Source: Lewinella sp050633125
Lineage (GTDB): Bacteria > Bacteroidota > Bacteroidia > Chitinophagales > Saprospiraceae
Length of the DNA stretch: 64,000 nt
Assembly (NCBI RefSeq): GCF_050633125.1
Contig: NZ_JBOEFX010000001.1
Location: 1 to 64,000 of the forward strand
Direction of reading: 5' to 3'
In this document: positions 1 to 8,992 of the stretch, piece after piece
Position numbering within the stretch: position 1 is the first letter of the stretch
How the letters are laid out: each line of letters starts with the position of its first letter
Position numbers and translations under genes: made by a program
Notes under the pieces: generated by a model
Told to the model about the DNA's origin: nothing
The model's input: only the letters and a program-made list of their open reading frames with translations
Databases searched by the model: none

Positions 1-2
1 AA

Positions 3-629
3 AAAATCCCTGCAAGTAAGCCCCAGACAAGTGCTCTTTCTACACCTGTAGTTAAACCTACGTCAGCTGCGGGAGTAAGAGCCGATCAAGTTGCCGGTGG
101 TATTGCCAAATGGTTTCAGGATAATTTGACCTGGTTGCTGGGCCTAAGCTTGGCCATCATTGCTTTGGCTATCTATCTTATGTTTTTGCGGCCTGGCCCC
201 TCTGTACCTGACCCTGTTGCAGAAGTACCTCAGGAAAGATTAAATGCCAGCCCTTCAAAAAGCACACCTCCAGCACAAGAGGACGTCGCTGAAAATGATA
301 ACACGACGACCGAGAAGCTCCCTTCAGCTCCTTCTGAAGAGGATATGAATGATCTCGATACCGAAGCACCAACCATAGCTGCCGAAGAACACACTGCAGT
401 CATAGCAGTAGGCCTTTTCGGCAACCCGGACAATGTGCAAAAACTCATGCAACGACTTTCCGAAGATGGCTATGCGCCGGTTTCTCGAAAGGAAGGCGGG
501 AACTCTCGGATTGGTGTTAGTGTTCGGTTTACTACAGAAGCAGAACTACAGCAAGTCCTTCAAGAAGTACGCAAAGATTACGCTGAAAATGCCTTTTTGC
601 TATCGCGTGATGGTAAGTCGCTGAGATAG
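3..629 (+). CDS. SPOR-domain membrane protein, 5' end cut by window
   Basis: The frame is open from the first bases of the window, so the N-terminus is missing. What is visible is a Ser/Thr/Pro-rich cytoplasmic stretch, one transmembrane segment (LLGLSLAIIALAIYLMFL), an acidic Pro/Ser/Glu-rich linker, and a C-terminal domain of about 75 residues starting near HTAVIAVGLFGNPDNVQKL that has the alternating pattern of a SPOR domain. SPOR domains bind denuded glycan strands of peptidoglycan, so this is probably a single-pass inner-membrane protein with its SPOR domain in the periplasm. In Bacteroidota similar proteins often carry an N-terminal HU-like domain, which would lie outside the window. 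A TTG codon at 126 could be mistaken for a start, but it falls inside the membrane segment and the frame is open upstream. The SPOR call rests on sequence pattern only. Confidence 0.7.
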   Translation, partial: KIPASKPQTSALSTPVVKPTSAAGVRADQVAGGIAKWFQDNLTWLLGLSLAIIALAIYLMFLRPGPSVPDPVAEVPQERLNASPSKSTPPAQEDVAENDNTTTEKLPSAPSEEDMNDLDTEAPTIAAEEHTAVIAVGLFGNPDNVQKLMQRLSEDGYAPVSRKEGGNSRIGVSVRFTTEAELQQVLQEVRKDYAENAFLLSRDGKSLR

Positions 630-674
630 TTCTTTAGTGTAGGCTTTTTATCACTTGGTAATGGTATGTTTTGA

Positions 675-701
675 GCTTGTTCAGAAAACTTCGGAACAAG
701 C
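675..701. terminator. Hairpin downstream of SPOR gene
   Basis: GCTTGTTC (675-682) and GAACAAGC (694-701) form an 8-bp perfect stem with an 11-base loop, 45 bases after the SPOR gene stop. No clear T-run follows, so termination is only a possibility. Its left arm also resembles the dispersed TTAGAGCTTGTT motif seen elsewhere in the window. Confidence 0.35.
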
Positions 702-798
702 GCTGTGAATTTTAATGCTTCTCTGTACAAAAAAAACAACCTCTCTGAACAAGGTTAATAATACATTTTTCATTCATTAACCATTTTAAAATTTTAGT

Positions 799-1272
799 AT
801 GACCAAGATTTTAAGCTTTCTCTTACCTGTTATATTATTTGTAATGGGGATTCAGGTTACACGAGATTATTTTGGAGGCGGCTCGCAAGAAAAAAGGAGC
901 AACCTCGAACAATTAGTAGCTCAAGGCGAAGAAACGATTGGCTTTTTAAAAAACGAGTACACAGAAAAAACAGTAAAAATTGCTAGAATTCCGGTTACGA
1001 CCTATGAAGTAGGGTATACTTTTCAAGTTGATGGAAAAGAATACAGTGGCCTGAAAACGCTCAATGATCCACCAACGGAGCCAACAATAAGCGTTAAATA
1101 TTTGCCATCAGACCCTATGGTTAATGCTGCAAGTCCAGAGGCGGAGCTTGCGTCATTAGACGAATACGAAGGGGGGACTTCTACACTCTTAATTGGACTA
1201 GGTTTGATTTTAGCTGGACTTGGCTTGGGCTTTTATAGGTTCAAAGCTATGCAGAAAGGAAAATCAGCTTAA
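799..1272 (+). CDS. DUF3592-like two-helix membrane protein
   Basis: The protein has 157 residues with an N-terminal transmembrane segment (residues 4-24), a soluble extracytoplasmic domain, and a second membrane segment near 130-148. The middle domain contains a Y-x-V-x-Y-x-F-x-V-D-G-K-E-Y-S-G pattern and an SVKYLPSDP motif, which are typical of the DUF3592 family (a beta-rich domain between two helices). No function is established for the family. It stands alone, with an ATG start preceded by an AT-rich stretch. The family assignment is by recognised pattern and was not searched. Confidence 0.65.
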   Translation: MTKILSFLLPVILFVMGIQVTRDYFGGGSQEKRSNLEQLVAQGEETIGFLKNEYTEKTVKIARIPVTTYEVGYTFQVDGKEYSGLKTLNDPPTEPTISVKYLPSDPMVNAASPEAELASLDEYEGGTSTLLIGLGLILAGLGLGFYRFKAMQKGKSA

Positions 1273-1596
1273 GCTGGTATTCGACCTCATTCAGTGTCGT
1301 TTTTCATTCCGATAAACATGGTTCTATCCATCTATGACCTCTACTGAGGTCAATTTTAGAGATCTGCTTTGACGTCGTACGGTGATGTTTCTTTAGGTGC
1401 GCAATGCAGTGCATAGGGCACACCGCATTCCGATCGAAGATCGGAAGAGAAGACCAAGGATGGGAATGTTATAAAGTAAAGGCGCGATGCATCGCGCCTT
1501 TACTTATAGCTATGGACAACCTGTTGCCAACCGAAGGGCGGGCAAGGGCCCAAAATAAATACTATTCTTATCGTCAAACAGTACGTAGGTGATCTG
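1273..1596. other. Intergenic region with two perfect palindromes, no gene seen
   Basis: This 324-bp gap holds a hairpin at 1335-1352 (TGACCTC/GAGGTCA with a 4-base loop) and a 32-bp perfect palindrome at 1474-1505. A 62-codon open frame across it has no recognisable features and reads through the palindrome, so no gene is called. Confidence 0.6.
1474..1505. terminator. 32-bp perfect palindrome, possible bidirectional terminator
   Basis: AAGTAAAGGCGCGATG is followed directly by its exact reverse complement. It lies between a plus-strand gene and the 3' end of the minus-strand pullulanase gene, the usual place for a bidirectional terminator, and it has a GC-rich core with A/T-rich outer arms. 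A role as a cruciform-type repeat is also possible. Confidence 0.5.
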
Positions 1597-3615
1597 CTAT
1601 TCCTCCACCAAAATCAAGGCGGCATTTCGCGAAACGGGAATCATCCCTCCGTTATGCTGACCGATGCCTTCGGTATTGACGACACCACCGTCGACAACGA
1701 TTTTCCAATTGCCACTAGGGACTTCGATGCCCTGGGCTTGGTCTTTGCCATTGTAGGCAACGACGATACGTTTCCATGAATCACCTACGGCAGCTCCATT
1801 GAGGGTATAGGCAACAAGGTTCTCGTCATCGGTATCTATAAATTCCAAGTTCTTCTGGATATCCGCAGTGCTGGTCATTCGGAAGGCAGGGTGTGCTTTG
1901 CGGATAGCGATGAGTTCACGAAAGTAATCGAAAATCTCGCGGTACTTATGCTTGCGGCTCCAGTCGATCTGGTTGATCGCATCGGGAGAGTTGAAGGAGT
2001 TTTCAACGCCGTCTTTGGTTCTTAGAAAATCAACGCCGGCGTGGAGGAAACTTACGCCTTGGCTGGTAAGCACAATTGTGCCGGCGAGCTTATGCATCTG
2101 GATTTTCTCTGCCTCGGTGGCTTCTGGCCGCGAGAGGGTGAGCCGATCCCATAGGGTATGATTATCGTGGCAGCTCATGTAGGTCATACATTGATCTGGC
2201 TGAGGAGCCCACGCTGCCTCGGAGTAGTTGATGTCGCCATAATCAACCTGGGGGTGTTGGGTAGCGGCTACGATGCCAAATTTCAGACTCTCTTTCAGTG
2301 TTTCGTTGCCGCTGATGAAGCCGGTCGCATCGTGAGTGAAGACATGCCCCTTGATGGCATCGCGAACATCATCACTGAAAGCGGCGATGCCTGTAAGTTG
2401 TGGTGTGTTGGCTTTTACGGCCAGTTGCTTTTCGTCCAGTGGGCTATCGCCTGCCTTCCAGCCTTCGCCGTAAACGAAGATGGTAGGGTCGATGCTATGT
2501 AACTCGGCGGCTACAGTATTCATGGTTTCGATATCATGGATGCCCATCAGATCTACCCGGAAACCATCCATGTGGTATTCCTCTACCCAGTAGCGCATGG
2601 ATTCTACCATGTATTTGCGGAACATGGCGCGCTCAGAAGCCGTTTCATTGCCACAAGCACTGGCATCAGAGAAGCCGCCTTCTGCATTTTGGCGATAGTA
2701 ATAACCGGGCACCAGTTGGTTGAAAATTGATTCTTCGCTTTGCCCGGTGTGATTGTAAACCACATCCAGGATAACCCGAATGCCGTTGTCATGGAAAGTT
2801 TTCACCATCTGCTTGAATTCACTGATACGACGTGCGCCATCATAAGGGTCAGAAGAATAGCTACCCTCCGGGACGTTGAAGTTGAGTGGGTCGTAGCCCC
2901 AATTGTACTGCGCCTCGTTCAGGCGAGTTTCGTCTATAGAGCGGTGATCGAAAACGGGGATGAGGTGAACGTGTGTGACACCCAATTCCTTGAAGTGATC
3001 CAACCCTGTGGTCTCTCCATCTGGCGATTTAGTGCCACCTTCGATGAGCCCGAAATATTCGCCGGGATAGCCAGAGCCGGAAGAAGGATGAATAGTCATG
3101 TCTCGTACGTGTAGCTCGTAGATGATGATTTCATTGAAATTATTGAGGGCTGGCCGCTGGTCATCGTCCCAGTTTTTAGGATTGGTCAACCGAAAGTCAA
3201 TGATATGCCCGCGTAGGCCATTTACACCTACTGCTTTTACATAAGGATCGGTTACTTCGGCGTTCCATTGCCCATCGTATTTGGCTTGAAAGGCATAATA
3301 TTTGCCTAGCAAATTTTCCTCTACCGTGAGCGACCATACGCCTTGTTCTCCAAGCTTGAGTGCGAGGCTGTCCAGCGGTTCTCCATCAATACCTTCGGCG
3401 TAGAGTTTGACTTGTAGCGCTTCTGCAGCAGGGGCCCAAACCTTGAAGGTAGTGGCGGATGGACTGTATTGAAGTCCCAAATCCTGGCCTTCGTAAACAG
3501 GGTAATCGTTGTAGTTGTCGTAAACGGACACGGCAGTATCATTTTGGCAGGCGGCCAGACTTACAAGGAGTAAGGTTAGTACCATAGATTGGATAAAGAT
3601 GACAGCTAGTTTCAT
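1597..3615 (-). CDS. pulA: Type I pullulanase, GH13 lipoprotein
   Basis: This 672-residue protein begins with a lipoprotein signal peptide ending in the lipobox SLAAC (Cys23). It continues with a CBM48-like N-terminal domain (about 45-140, containing FKVWAPAAEALQVKLY) and a GH13 catalytic barrel. The GH13 motifs are clear: YNWGYDP (the hallmark of type I pullulanase), DVVYNHTG, DGFRVDLMG with the nucleophile Asp, VYGEGW with the acid/base Glu, and MSCHDNH. Type I pullulanases cleave alpha-1,6 branches of pullulan, glycogen and amylopectin. The lipoprotein signal places it at an outer or inner membrane surface. Its length is normal for the family. The neighbouring asparagine-synthase-like gene lies only 11 bp upstream on the same strand, but no functional link is obvious. 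Confidence 0.92.
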   Translation of the reverse strand: MKLAVIFIQSMVLTLLLVSLAACQNDTAVSVYDNYNDYPVYEGQDLGLQYSPSATTFKVWAPAAEALQVKLYAEGIDGEPLDSLALKLGEQGVWSLTVEENLLGKYYAFQAKYDGQWNAEVTDPYVKAVGVNGLRGHIIDFRLTNPKNWDDDQRPALNNFNEIIIYELHVRDMTIHPSSGSGYPGEYFGLIEGGTKSPDGETTGLDHFKELGVTHVHLIPVFDHRSIDETRLNEAQYNWGYDPLNFNVPEGSYSSDPYDGARRISEFKQMVKTFHDNGIRVILDVVYNHTGQSEESIFNQLVPGYYYRQNAEGGFSDASACGNETASERAMFRKYMVESMRYWVEEYHMDGFRVDLMGIHDIETMNTVAAELHSIDPTIFVYGEGWKAGDSPLDEKQLAVKANTPQLTGIAAFSDDVRDAIKGHVFTHDATGFISGNETLKESLKFGIVAATQHPQVDYGDINYSEAAWAPQPDQCMTYMSCHDNHTLWDRLTLSRPEATEAEKIQMHKLAGTIVLTSQGVSFLHAGVDFLRTKDGVENSFNSPDAINQIDWSRKHKYREIFDYFRELIAIRKAHPAFRMTSTADIQKNLEFIDTDDENLVAYTLNGAAVGDSWKRIVVAYNGKDQAQGIEVPSGNWKIVVDGGVVNTEGIGQHNGGMIPVSRNAALILVEE

Positions 3616-3626
3616 ATAGGCAAAGG

Positions 3627-5180
3627 TTAATGGTTGTTTGATGCTTTGGTAATTTCATGATGATACCAATATCCAATCATTTCATTGACCGACTTGGTAA
3701 GATCAAGTTGTGGCCAGCCTAAGGCTGCTTGTATCATAGGAACCAGTTGGTGGAGCCCATTGATATTGGTTTGTGGCTTAGTGGGCAATAGTTTTTTGAG
3801 TTGCCGCTTCAAATTTAAGGGAAGATAACTTGCCAAAGGCTTAAATAGTGGCTTTGTTTTTTGATCTTCTGGAAAAATAAGCTGCTTAGGTCGGAACCAA
3901 TTGTCTTCCAATACCTCGCGGTACATTTGCATGTCTATGCGTAATCCGTTGGGGATTTGTTGCCAAAAACGAATGAACTCCAAGTCCCACAGCGGAAGAT
4001 ACCAATTGCAATCGAACCATTCGTAAGCCCGAACACCGTTGATAATGAACTTGCTGACGTATTCCCGTAGCACCCAATGCTCAAGTTCACTTACGTAATC
4101 ATGTTTGTTACTGACCTCAGCCTGGGGAAAGTAAGGTTGCCATAATTGGCGGAGCGTGGGGGAGGGGTAGCGGATAAAACGCTGATAGATGAAATTTTGT
4201 AGGGTTTTAAGATTGTCGGGGCTAAATGAGAAGGTCGCTTCGGGCAGGTAACTCCCCGCTTGAAAATCACCACAATAACCGGGGCAGATGATGCTGTCTT
4301 CTTTTAGCCAACCCGATGCTTTTAAGAAGCGTAGGGCAAAATAATCTTGTTCTTGAGGAATGCTGCTGAGGTTGCCAGCGAAGTTTGTAAAGTCCTTCCA
4401 GTTTTGGTCGCCAAACTGTTGCAAAACCTCTTTGGTGTAAGGTACAAATTGCCAATCTACTCTTAATTGAGTAGCTACCGAACGAGCGATTTCTACTTCC
4501 CAAGTTCCTTCCTGTCCGTAAGTAAACGCCTTGAGGGCAGGGTATTGCTTTTGTTGGAGGATGGTCAGCAGAATACGAGAATCATAGCCACCACTGAGTG
4601 GAATGACGATCTCTCGGCCTGCCGCAAATGTGATGAGTCGGTCGATCTGATCTTCTAATAATTGGCCGAACCGTTGTTTGAGCACCGAGGGCGAATCCGT
4701 AAAAGGAGCTGGTCGCTGGTGCGGGAAATAATTATGAAGGTAGCAGCGATTGTTGTGGATTTCCAGAAGCTCGCCTGCCTGTAGCTGTTGCCAACCCAGG
4801 AGCAGCGTCGTATGCCCAGGGATAAACTCCGTTTGGGCGAAAGCCTTGTCTTTGTGGATTTGTAAAAGCGTCCCGTCAGCAGGCAATAAATGATTGGTCA
4901 GTTTGACTTCCTTTTCACGTACCGACCAAAATAGCGGAATCGTGCGCGCAATATCTGTGGCGGCGTAAGTATGGTTGTCCTTGGTCCAAATGAGTGCAAA
5001 AGAACCGTTCCACTCTTGCAGCAAAGCCGCTAGCGCTTCACAAGAATCTACTTTTAGCAGCAATTGCTCCACCTCTTTAGGCAAAAGCCATTGGCCCTGG
5101 TAATGAACATGCCCGGTCCACCAGCCATCAGACAAAGAATGCCAAACCCGTTTTTGTTGCTTGATTTGCACGTTGATCAT
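3627..5180 (-). CDS. Asparagine-synthase-related ATP pyrophosphatase
   Basis: A 517-residue protein with an N-terminal class II glutamine-amidotransferase-like fold (about 1-190; WNGSFALIWTKD and ATDIARTIPLF motifs) and a C-terminal asparagine-synthase domain with the PP-loop SGGYDSR. The start is taken at the ATG giving MINVQIKQQ, because the 37-residue upstream extension in the same frame has no family character. There is no Cys at position 2, so glutaminase activity is not expected and the enzyme would need ammonia or another amine. Such proteins adenylate a carboxylate and form an amide. Genuine AsnB proteins keep the Cys, so the substrate here is unknown. The gene sits upstream of the pullulanase gene and a few kb from sulfotransferase, glycosyltransferase and flippase genes, so modification of a surface glycan is possible but unproven. 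Confidence 0.75.
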   Translation of the reverse strand: MINVQIKQQKRVWHSLSDGWWTGHVHYQGQWLLPKEVEQLLLKVDSCEALAALLQEWNGSFALIWTKDNHTYAATDIARTIPLFWSVREKEVKLTNHLLPADGTLLQIHKDKAFAQTEFIPGHTTLLLGWQQLQAGELLEIHNNRCYLHNYFPHQRPAPFTDSPSVLKQRFGQLLEDQIDRLITFAAGREIVIPLSGGYDSRILLTILQQKQYPALKAFTYGQEGTWEVEIARSVATQLRVDWQFVPYTKEVLQQFGDQNWKDFTNFAGNLSSIPQEQDYFALRFLKASGWLKEDSIICPGYCGDFQAGSYLPEATFSFSPDNLKTLQNFIYQRFIRYPSPTLRQLWQPYFPQAEVSNKHDYVSELEHWVLREYVSKFIINGVRAYEWFDCNWYLPLWDLEFIRFWQQIPNGLRIDMQMYREVLEDNWFRPKQLIFPEDQKTKPLFKPLASYLPLNLKRQLKKLLPTKPQTNINGLHQLVPMIQAALGWPQLDLTKSVNEMIGYWYHHEITKASNNH

Positions 5181-5324
5181 GGCGGCTAAATTACGAAGAA
5201 AGTGGGAGTGGGGTTTCAGAGCCCTACGCCCTTGGATTTCCAATCTGGCTGGTTTAATGCGGGGCGTGAATACTGGTCCCAAAAGTGCCACACTCCTTTT
5301 ACTGTCAGATTGAACATCCTGCCC

Positions 5325-5924
5325 TTACGCCCGCGGACAAACCTGAATTGGTGTCAAATTATCCAGCAAGATATTCCCGGGATATCGAAATGGCCCCTCT
5401 TTGTGAAAAGCTTCAAAAATGATGTAGCGGATGGGCTGTTCGGCAGTGAACTCAACACGGTGTTGCTTCCAGTAGGTGTGCTCGATGAGGGGAGATTCGT
5501 AGAGGAGCTGGTCTTTGCTACAGCGGTCGGTGCTGCCCCAGATGCGTATTTTTAGGGGGCTACTGTAGCCGCTGTAGGTAGCGCCGCGCGCGAGGTCGAG
5601 GCCGAATACGTAGCATTCTGCTTTCCCGATGGTACGTGGCAGGCGTTGGGTGATGCTCTCCCAGGTGCCATTGGCGCGGGTGATGAGGCCCACGTAGGTG
5701 TCACCATCATTGGCTTCTTGGTAGATGCCCCAAACGCCGGGGAGGATGTCGGGCGTAGTCATCGCTTCGCAGCCCAGCCAGCCGATGGGGACGGTAGCGT
5801 CTTGGGGTTCACCTTCAAAAGAAGGGTTTTGCCAGTAGATGGGTGGTGCCGTCGATTCTTGGCAAAAGCCAAGAAATGGGAGTGCGGCAAAAATAAAAGG
5901 AAAGACTCGGTAGTGATGATTCAT
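5325..5924 (-). CDS. Secreted protein with carbohydrate-binding-like fold
   Basis: A 199-residue protein with a signal peptide (MNHHYRVFPFIFAALPFLGFCQ) and one beta-rich domain. The pattern NPSFEGEPQDATVPIGW, followed by GxYxGLxTR-like and LDLARG segments and ending in ILLDNLTPI, resembles the jelly-roll domain found at the N-terminus of some Bacteroidota OmpA-family outer-membrane proteins. No catalytic motif is visible. Its start codon lies 12 bp from a palindromic repeat element (5936-5983) that recurs upstream of the PL6 lyase gene. The function is unknown, and the domain call is by pattern. Confidence 0.6.
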   Translation of the reverse strand: MNHHYRVFPFIFAALPFLGFCQESTAPPIYWQNPSFEGEPQDATVPIGWLGCEAMTTPDILPGVWGIYQEANDGDTYVGLITRANGTWESITQRLPRTIGKAECYVFGLDLARGATYSGYSSPLKIRIWGSTDRCSKDQLLYESPLIEHTYWKQHRVEFTAEQPIRYIIFEAFHKEGPFRYPGNILLDNLTPIQVCPRA

Positions 5925-5935
5925 TGGTTATCTTT

Positions 5936-5983
5936 GTATTGCACATAAAACAAAATCGCGTTTTATTTTCGTGCTGTTCCTTT
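5936..5983. repeat. Palindromic repeat element, copy 1 of 3
   Basis: The left end GTATTGCACATAAAACAAAA and right end TTTTATTTTCGTGCTGTTCC surround a short CG-rich core and fold into one stem. The same two ends occur at 52429-52575 and 55540-55594 with different cores. This copy lies immediately upstream of the start codon of the minus-strand gene ending at 5924. Confidence 0.75.
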
Positions 5984-6062
5984 GTTATGCTAAGCGCTTT
6001 TTGTAACGCTTAAAGTTACTAGATTCTCTCTCTTTTTAGTTAATAAATAACGCACTCTCAAA

Positions 6063-8135
6063 ATGAAAACCCTCTTTTTCTCCTGTATATTACTGGTGAG
6101 TATGTTATTCTTTTTGCCATCGCTTATTGGCCAACCTCACCAATGTACTAATCAATTTTTCATTTCTCTTTATCAATCAAATAATCCTTCGTTTACGCGC
6201 TTTTATGAAGTAGAAGCGACGGAAGATCAGGTCAATTTTAATACCGTCTTTAATGCGAACGCCTGGATCAATGCTATCGGTTTTAACCGCTTGGATCATT
6301 ACATTTATGGGGTCCGGCGGAATACGGGCGACATTATTAGAATTGCAGCCAATGGACAAGTGACAACGGTGGGTACCGAGCCGGTAGTGGTATCCGAAGG
6401 CGGCTGGATTACGGGGGCAGGTGATGTCGCATCAGATGGGCGTTTCGTTGTCAATCAACGTCCTCGGAATTCTTTGTTTATCTATCAAGTTACGCCAAGT
6501 TTTAACTTTTTAGAGGAGTTGCCACTGCGCTGGGACCCCTCTACAGGCAATTCTGGCCCGGTAACTATCGCATTAGACGATATCGTTTTTGATCCCTGCA
6601 ACGCGAATGTAGCTTTTACCTTCCAACGATTTTACGACGTAGTGAGCGCGCCTCCAGAACCCGTTGCTACCAAGAATAATTTGTTAAGGATTGATATGGA
6701 TGCCGACAGTCCCACTTACGGTAATGTTTTTACCGTAGGAGCAGCCGACCCCAATGTCGTTCAACATATCGGAGCCATGTTCTTCAATAACCAGGGAGAA
6801 CTCTATGGCTATGGTGCTACCAATGTAAACCCTAGCACCTCTCCTAACCAGAACCGAATGGTACTTATTGATGCCCAAACAGGAGCTGCCACGCTGGTAG
6901 GCACTGGCCCTTCAGCGGTAGGGAACGATGGCTGTTCTTGCCCTTATACCCTCAGTATTGTCAAGGAGTTAGAAGGCGTAAATTATGGTTGTGAATCAAC
7001 AAGCGTAACGTATTCCGTAACGATTATTAACAAAGCGTATGAAAATTTAAGCGGGTTACGCTTGCGAGACCAATTTCCTGCGGGAACCGTTATTGCGCAA
7101 ATTGTCCCGCCTAATCCGATGGGAGTAGCCGCTACTGCGGGAACAGGCATAGGGGAAGAATTACTGATTTACGATAACTTTAGCATCGCTGACGGAGACA
7201 CCCTCCGTTTTGAAATTACGGTAAGTACGGATGTGCAAGGAGACTTCTCTAGCCAAGCGATCATAGAAAGCCTCCCCGCGCTATTAGGCGACCAGATTTT
7301 ATCCGATGATCCAACCACGGTAGCAATCAATGATCCTACCAGGGCAACCCTCAATAACCCGACAAATGGAGAAGTGCTTGTTGAAAACGAAGCCTTTCTT
7401 TGTGAAGGAGATAGCCTCTTTTTTGGCGGGGAAACGATCAATACGGCAGGTGAATTTGAATACCTCGTTGAAACGCTTGACCCAGCGTTGTGCGATACGC
7501 TTTTTCGTCTCACTGTAAGCATTCGCGAAGAGGTAGAGCTGCTGTTGGAGGCTTTCCTTTGCCCAGGGGAGTCGTATGCCTGGCAAGATACTTTGCTGGG
7601 TGCAGGTAGTTATCAGTTTTTATCTCCTTCTGTTACCTCCGGTTGTGATACGGTCACTTATTTGGAACTTTATGCATTGCCACCTGCCATCGGAACGGCA
7701 GCAATTACGCTTTGTGGCGAAGAGTCGGTTTTGGTGGATGGGGTGAGCTATCAGCAGCCGGGTGAATATGAGGTGTTATTGCAGGGAGCGAGCAGTGAAG
7801 GATGTGACAGTTTGCTGCTGCTGGAGGTATTTCCTCCTCAGAAGTTGTACATTCCCAATGCCTTTAGTCCTTTGAATAGAGATGGGGTGAATGATGAGGT
7901 CGTTTTGTTTCCTGGCAAGTCGGGAGCGCGCATTGACCGTTTTGATATTTTTTCTCGTTGGGGAGAACATCTTTATCGACTTGATGATGTTGATTTCAAT
8001 GGCCCCTTATCTACCTGGGATGGAACGTTCAGAGGTCGGCCCGCACAGACAGGTGTTTATGTGTATTACCTCAATTATACCTGTAGTTCTGGTAAGCAAG
8101 TGTTTTTAGAAGGCGATTTACACCTGGTGAATTGA
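6063..8135 (+). CDS. Large secreted protein with type B (gliding-type) T9SS sorting domain
   Basis: The protein has 690 residues. A signal peptide is followed by a repetitive beta-propeller-like region (about 25-295; phrases such as FNRLDHYIYGVRR resemble the DUF6923 domain). Next comes a DUF11-like repeat (about 300-410, LRDQFPAGTVI), then Cys-containing modules with GEY/GEF patterns (about 440-600). The C-terminus (about 600-690, from YIPNAFSPLNRDGVNDE) is the gliding-motility-associated domain that targets cargo through type IX secretion. The protein is probably exposed on the surface or released. No catalytic motif is visible. The last 18 bp overlap the 3' end of the convergent sulfotransferase gene. 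Confidence 0.85.
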   Translation: MKTLFFSCILLVSMLFFLPSLIGQPHQCTNQFFISLYQSNNPSFTRFYEVEATEDQVNFNTVFNANAWINAIGFNRLDHYIYGVRRNTGDIIRIAANGQVTTVGTEPVVVSEGGWITGAGDVASDGRFVVNQRPRNSLFIYQVTPSFNFLEELPLRWDPSTGNSGPVTIALDDIVFDPCNANVAFTFQRFYDVVSAPPEPVATKNNLLRIDMDADSPTYGNVFTVGAADPNVVQHIGAMFFNNQGELYGYGATNVNPSTSPNQNRMVLIDAQTGAATLVGTGPSAVGNDGCSCPYTLSIVKELEGVNYGCESTSVTYSVTIINKAYENLSGLRLRDQFPAGTVIAQIVPPNPMGVAATAGTGIGEELLIYDNFSIADGDTLRFEITVSTDVQGDFSSQAIIESLPALLGDQILSDDPTTVAINDPTRATLNNPTNGEVLVENEAFLCEGDSLFFGGETINTAGEFEYLVETLDPALCDTLFRLTVSIREEVELLLEAFLCPGESYAWQDTLLGAGSYQFLSPSVTSGCDTVTYLELYALPPAIGTAAITLCGEESVLVDGVSYQQPGEYEVLLQGASSEGCDSLLLLEVFPPQKLYIPNAFSPLNRDGVNDEVVLFPGKSGARIDRFDIFSRWGEHLYRLDDVDFNGPLSTWDGTFRGRPAQTGVYVYYLNYTCSSGKQVFLEGDLHLVN

Positions 8136-8927
8136 TCGGAATTCCAGCAGGGAGGTGTATAATTCTTTCAACTCTTGGTTTAAAGCATCAGGGAGTACCC
8201 AGTTTTCCTTGGGCAAGGGAGGTCTTTTGATCAACACGGAGGAAATGGGGTAGTTTTCTAATTTGAATCCGAAAGCGGTAAGCCTTTGGAAGATGCTAGC
8301 GGAATGCTCTTTTACATCGTCGGTGGTTCCCAAAAAATAACCTTCTTCCGGAAGAGCTTTTACTAAGGTTAATAGTTGCTCGTTGTAATATTTCCATGCT
8401 TTTGCATAGCGGAGTGCTCTGACTTTCCTGTTTTTTATCAGTAAATAGCTTTTGTACCAACGTTTTAACGGATGATCGCGCAAGCTCAAACGGATGCGAG
8501 TCCAGTCGCGTTGCATGAGCGAGTTGATTACTTTGTCCGGGTGCCGAACCAATACGATGTACTTGGCCTGTGGTAGTAACTCCTGGTAAAGCTCAATAAA
8601 CAAGCAGGTTCTTGGTTCTTTCCAGCCCCATTGATGGTGCAGCTGGTGCTTATAGGTCACCATGGCTTTGGCCCGTGCGCGATGATAGGCAGAAAGTTGC
8701 AAAGGAGTTTCACCAGCGTAGGTGTAGTCCGTTTTATTATCTTCCAGAATGTCTTTGTGAAGTTGTAAAAAATCTATGTCTTCATAATGCCCAGTGGGGT
8801 TGCTCTCGTCGTGGGTCAGTAGCCTGTCGCCAAGATGAAGGCCACAATGATGAAGCCAATTGGCCGTTAAGGAAGTACCCGAACGGTGCATACCCAACAA
8901 GACGAGCACAGGGGAAGAATCAATCAT
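8118..8927 (-). CDS. Sulfotransferase family protein
   Basis: A 269-residue protein with the PAPS 5'-phosphosulfate loop near its N-terminus (LLGMHRSGTSLTANWL, about 10-25) and a downstream segment YIVLVRHPDKVINSLMQRDW that matches the 3'-phosphate-binding region of sulfotransferases. It would transfer sulfate from PAPS to a hydroxyl or amine of an acceptor, probably a glycan given the divergent GT2 and flippase genes beside it. Its 3' end overlaps the convergent surface-protein gene by 18 bp. The acceptor cannot be predicted. Confidence 0.85.
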   Translation of the reverse strand: MIDSSPVLVLLGMHRSGTSLTANWLHHCGLHLGDRLLTHDESNPTGHYEDIDFLQLHKDILEDNKTDYTYAGETPLQLSAYHRARAKAMVTYKHQLHHQWGWKEPRTCLFIELYQELLPQAKYIVLVRHPDKVINSLMQRDWTRIRLSLRDHPLKRWYKSYLLIKNRKVRALRYAKAWKYYNEQLLTLVKALPEEGYFLGTTDDVKEHSASIFQRLTAFGFKLENYPISSVLIKRPPLPKENWVLPDALNQELKELYTSLLEFRSIHQV

Positions 8928-8992
8928 GTAGCATAAATATTGTTCAAGACTAAGGAAGGTTATAACTTCGTCGCAAAAGTAAGCTCAAAATT

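Noticed and set aside
1404..1592. 62-codon gene in the left intergenic gap
   Set aside because: It reads straight through a perfect palindrome and shows no protein-like pattern.
3627..5180. Lasso-peptide cyclase
   Set aside because: No precursor peptide, transglutaminase-like protease or RiPP recognition gene is nearby; the protein fits the general asparagine-synthase superfamily only.
5181..5291. Longer N-terminus for the asparagine-synthase-like gene
   Set aside because: The 37 extra residues are Arg/Pro-rich with no family similarity, and domain homology begins at MINVQIKQQ.
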